A DNA stretch of 64,000 nucleotides. It comes from Casuarius casuarius (taxonomy: Eukaryota; Chordata; Aves; Casuariiformes; Casuariidae). Position numbers and translations under genes: made by a program. This document shows, in pieces, positions 55,050 to 64,000 of the stretch (positions are counted from its first letter, which is position 1; every line of letters starts with the position of its first letter). The DNA is taken from positions 5,012,640-5,076,639 of the forward strand of contig PTFA01000042.1 in assembly GCA_003342895.1 (NCBI GenBank). Direction: 5' to 3'. A model generated the notes under the pieces. The model saw only the letters and a program-made list of their open reading frames with translations, searched no databases and was not told where the DNA came from.

Positions 55050-55325
55050 CTTCTAGTACCACCTGAACATAGTCTTGAGCGGACATCTTGTCTTTGCGCA
55101 CAAAGCACTGGTATGCACCACCATCACTCTTGGCCATGCCATCCATAATAAGGTTCTCCCGGTTGACTCCAGTGATCCGGACATTGTTACCAGGGTTGAT
55201 GATTTCACCATTACGGTACCAGGAGAGCTCCTGGTCCTCAGTTCCTGTCACACTGCAGGACAAGGACACTTGACTACCAACACTGCTTTTTACTTTCCGT
55301 GGACTGATTGTGGCTTTTAGTGGTT
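55050..55325 (-). CDS. DSCAM: DSCAM exon: Ig domain 4
   Basis: This 276-bp symmetric phase-1 exon (92 codons, about residues 312-403) encodes one complete Ig domain. It opens with [18 protein letters not shown] and has the first cysteine in LSCSV, the core tryptophan in LSWYRNGE and the second cysteine in AYQCFVRKD, ending VQVVLE plus one base. The acceptor is preceded by an unusually long and clean pyrimidine tract. The donor GAAG|gtcagt departs from gtaagt at one position. About seven residues differ from human by memory. Ig4 folds back against Ig1 in the horseshoe that forms the homophilic binding unit. No frameshift or missing key residue is seen. Confidence 0.96.
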
Positions 55326-56039
55326 CTGAAGATTTAAAACAAAAAGAAGGAAGGAAAGGGAAAGGGAAGTAGAGAATGTTAAGTATAGATGTACATTTAT
55401 GTGTGAGTAAAAAATTAACTCTCAACTATGGAAAACAACAAAAATCACACCCATACACCTCTGAAAAAAAAAAGATGGCTGTGTTTGATTTATCAAGGAT
55501 TTCCCCCATCAGCATTCATGATACAATGCTTAGATCTATAGGAATAACCCTTTCATCACATGGTATAATCTTCTAGACTATGCCTAAATGAATAGTAGCA
55601 GAAGACCTACAGAGTAAAATGTTTCGTGCTGAGGGCATACCATCAGCACTACACACGTTTTGGGAAGGTAGGACATTGCTTCAGATTAGTTTAGTCTGGA
55701 CCTTTGAGGTGCATTAGAGGCATTCCTGAAGCTCATCTTCCGGTTCAGTTTCATCCAAAAGGAATCTAGTTCACAGGTTCCAAAATCACTCCCTGATGTG
55801 AACATGTGCAGCGAATGCCTATTGCCAGGAGATGTGCTACTACAGAGTGAAAGATCTGCACTAAAATGTTAACATAGATAAACCCATAGACATCAGTGGA
55901 ATCTGTCCACATGTAACAGTTTCCTTGTGTGGGCTCACTAAATTTTCTGCCCCAACATAACAGCACTACAGTATTTTCAAGTCAGCCTTAAGAAACAAGA
56001 TATAGGTTCCTAAAAAAAAAATGGAAAATTTTTAATTGC

Positions 56040-56053
56040 AAAAAAAAAAAAAA
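56040..56053. repeat. Poly(A) tract
   Basis: 14 consecutive A in an A-rich stretch that also has a 10-base A run at about 56012. No attached retroelement is recognisable. Confidence 0.85.
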
Positions 56054-57207
56054 GAATACACAGAGTGGGAAAAAAGTAATAAAGATAAATGCAAATAAAA
56101 CAATCTTTATCCTGTCACCTAACAGTTATTGGCATTACTGGATGCCGACCTCCATCCACACTTTGTTTGTTTTGATTTGGCTTCATTATAAAGATAAGGG
56201 ATTACTTTGAAGTGTACATTCAGACTGGATTCTGATGCAGGTTCAATACTGCCTCTACCAATGAGAACGAAAGGCATAATACATTTCCTTGTCTATAACC
56301 AACACTGATACCATTTCTGGTACTAAATACATTGTGTTCTATCCTATTTACTTCTTACTAACTTACATACACACATATATGTACATCCAGATGCATAAAA
56401 ACTTCCTCAATTAAGTCATTCACTATGTAGAACATTTTATAACACAATTGTTGGAAGAAATCTTTACTGCTTCTCCACTACATTGCCAAAAATTACTGGC
56501 CCACTGGGGACAGAGGCCTGGGGAAGAAAATAGGTCAGTGGCTCCAGTCATTCCAGATCACAGATATTTTATGTAATATACTTCCTTCAAAATGGTCCAG
56601 AGTAATATTTAATCTATGCTCAAATGCATACTACAAGTCATTGAGCATCTCCAAGTTTCCTATACAAAAGACCAGAAAGGCTCAAAACTGGCAATGACCC
56701 ATTAAACAGAAAAGGCATACCCAAGGGCACCACCAGTTATCTCAGAGCCAAGATGATTCAAGAAAGTGGACCACAACCTCCACTACAGAGGAGGGTAAAA
56801 GTCCTCCCAACTGTTGCTTGCTGCCAATCTGATCCAGAAGAAATCTACTGGCCGGATGATCACTGTGTCCATAAGTAAAACATATCACCAGGCACTGGGA
56901 ATACTTTTGATATCACTAGAAATATTACACCTTCTCTCTGCAAGTTTTGACTTTGTATCATATATAGTAGATTGAATTCAACTAATTTTTAAAAATGTAT
57001 TTAAAAAGCAAAGCTCCTCTCTGTTATAATTCAAAAATTATTGACCTATGATCTCTGTTTTATTTTGCCCAAATCTTCTGTTGTGTGTAGTTAATAGCAA
57101 AGAAATTTTTATGGCCTGAACTGTTCACAGACTTCTTCCTTTTGCAGTGTGTGAGTCGTGCGGTATAAATGGAAACGTTAGCTCACTAAGGATTATTTCT
57201 ATTCTGG

Positions 57208-57213
<6 letters not shown>

Positions 57214-57234
<21 letters not shown>
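57214..57234. repeat. Poly(T) tract
   Basis: 21 consecutive T on the plus strand, which is poly(A) in the DSCAM-sense direction. No retroposed body or target duplication was recognised beside it, so it is treated as a simple repeat. Confidence 0.9.
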
Positions 57235-57238
<4 letters not shown>

Positions 57239-57716
57239 AATAGGAGAATAACTCTTTTCCAGTGCAGAGCTTCTGAGTAATAATTACCTTTGCTAGAATT
57301 TGTGAAACATTCAGAATATTCACACATGAATACTCAACTTAGCAGAGGTATGAGTATTCAATATTACTGAACAGCATGAGTCATAGCAACGAGAGTTCGG
57401 CAGCTTTATTCATGAGAACATTTGCAATTTCTTTCTAAGCACTCAATTCAAGCTTCTAAATTACATATCCTCTATGTGATAAATTACATAGCCACATTAT
57501 AAATTGCATCTATTTGCACTTCTGATCGCTTGGTTGTCTAACTAACCCATCTCTGCAGAGTCTACTTTCTGATGTTGCACAACTTTGAGAAGTTTAAGCA
57601 TTGCTAATGTTCAAGTAACAAAATGGAAGGTATAGTAAGGCATGACAATTTTTTTCCCAGGTGCAAATGACCCTGCAAGAAGTGGACCAAGAACTTAACT
57701 TAGTCCAAGGACTTAC

Positions 57717-57995
57717 GTTTTACATATAATCGCCCTATCATCTCAGCAGTACCATAGTTGTTCCACACCTCGCAGACATAGTTGCCTGTGTCCGAGGGAC
57801 GCGTGTTCTCTATCAGCAGACCTGTAACAGTCTGCCGAAACCTGCTGTCAGGCTCCCAGGGAACATTGTCCTTCAGCCAACGATACTTTGGTGCGGGGTG
57901 CCCTGATGCTTTGCAAGGCAGCTCCACTCGCTGTCCTGCCATGGCTTTACGATGGTCAAACCCATCTAGAACAGATGGAGCTGAATTCGCTGGAT
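57717..57995 (-). CDS. DSCAM: DSCAM exon: Ig domain 3
   Basis: This 279-bp symmetric phase-1 exon (93 codons, about residues 219-311) encodes a complete C2-type Ig domain. It starts [15 protein letters not shown]. The first cysteine is in ELPCKAS, the core tryptophan in YRWLKDN and the second cysteine in NYVCEV; it ends GRLYVK plus one base. The acceptor is tgctttttcag and the donor AAAC|gtaagt is strong. Compared from memory with human DSCAM, about 18 of 93 residues differ (for instance around the P-x-YRWLKDN loop and after VCEV). That makes this the most divergent exon in the window, yet all framework residues are intact and the frame is open. Ig3 closes the N-terminal horseshoe and is one of the three variable, specificity-setting modules in insect Dscam1. 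Confidence 0.96.

Positions 57996-64000
<6,005 letters not shown>

Larger units (their letters stand above)
55326..57716 (-). other. DSCAM: DSCAM intron between Ig3 and Ig4
   Basis: This 2,391-bp intron has sense donor gtaagt. Just upstream of its cttcag acceptor lies a long pyrimidine tract (purine-rich on the plus strand at about 55337-55370). It also contains a 21-base T run at 57214-57234 and a 14-base A run at 56040-56053. I see no further exon or recognisable transposon. Confidence 0.9.

Overview
The window is vertebrate nuclear DNA: AT-rich, with short exons bounded by GT-AG splice sites and kilobases of intron between them. It lies entirely inside one gene on the minus strand. Eight exons can be assembled, and their translations match the extracellular immunoglobulin region of DSCAM (Down syndrome cell adhesion molecule), not its paralogue DSCAML1. 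The order on the minus strand runs from high to low coordinate: second half of Ig2, Ig3, Ig4, Ig5, Ig6, Ig7, first half of Ig8, second half of Ig8. Together they give 1,848 coding bases (616 codons), about residues 170-785 of the roughly 2,000-residue protein by comparison with the human protein as I remember it. Exons upstream (signal peptide, Ig1, first half of Ig2) lie beyond base 64000. Exons downstream (Ig9, Ig10, fibronectin III repeats, membrane segment, cytoplasmic tail) lie before base 1.

The organism is most likely a sauropsid. The evidence is a degenerate CR1-like LINE 3' end at 29841-30330 and a solo LTR at 37743-38431, with few other recognisable transposons. That low repeat density leans toward a bird, but a crocodilian or turtle cannot be excluded.

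Layout: 62054-64000 is upstream intron. 51141-62053 is a compact cluster of five exons (Ig2b to Ig6) with introns of 0.8-3.9 kb. 39003-51140 is a 12.1 kb intron. 38724-39002 is the isolated Ig7 exon. 27235-38723 is an 11.5 kb intron with the solo LTR and the LINE relic. 22948-27234 holds the two Ig8 exons. 1-22947 is intron with no recognisable exon. Every exon begins and ends in phase 1, so each is a symmetric module whose skipping would keep the frame.

The best non-genic observation is the solo LTR. It has TG...CA ends, a 5-bp target-site duplication (CCATT), and a U3 with an inverted CCAAT box, a GC box, a TATA box and two perfect three-unit heat-shock elements. It points antisense to DSCAM and ends only 292 bp from the Ig7 exon. 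Other observations are a 40-bp alternating purine-pyrimidine tract near the first Ig8 exon, a perfect 47-bp tandem duplication, a 21-bp-arm hairpin, a 19-base C run (G on the DSCAM strand), and several homeodomain-site-rich intronic blocks that could be enhancers. I found no second protein-coding gene, RNA gene, CRISPR array or prokaryotic-type system.
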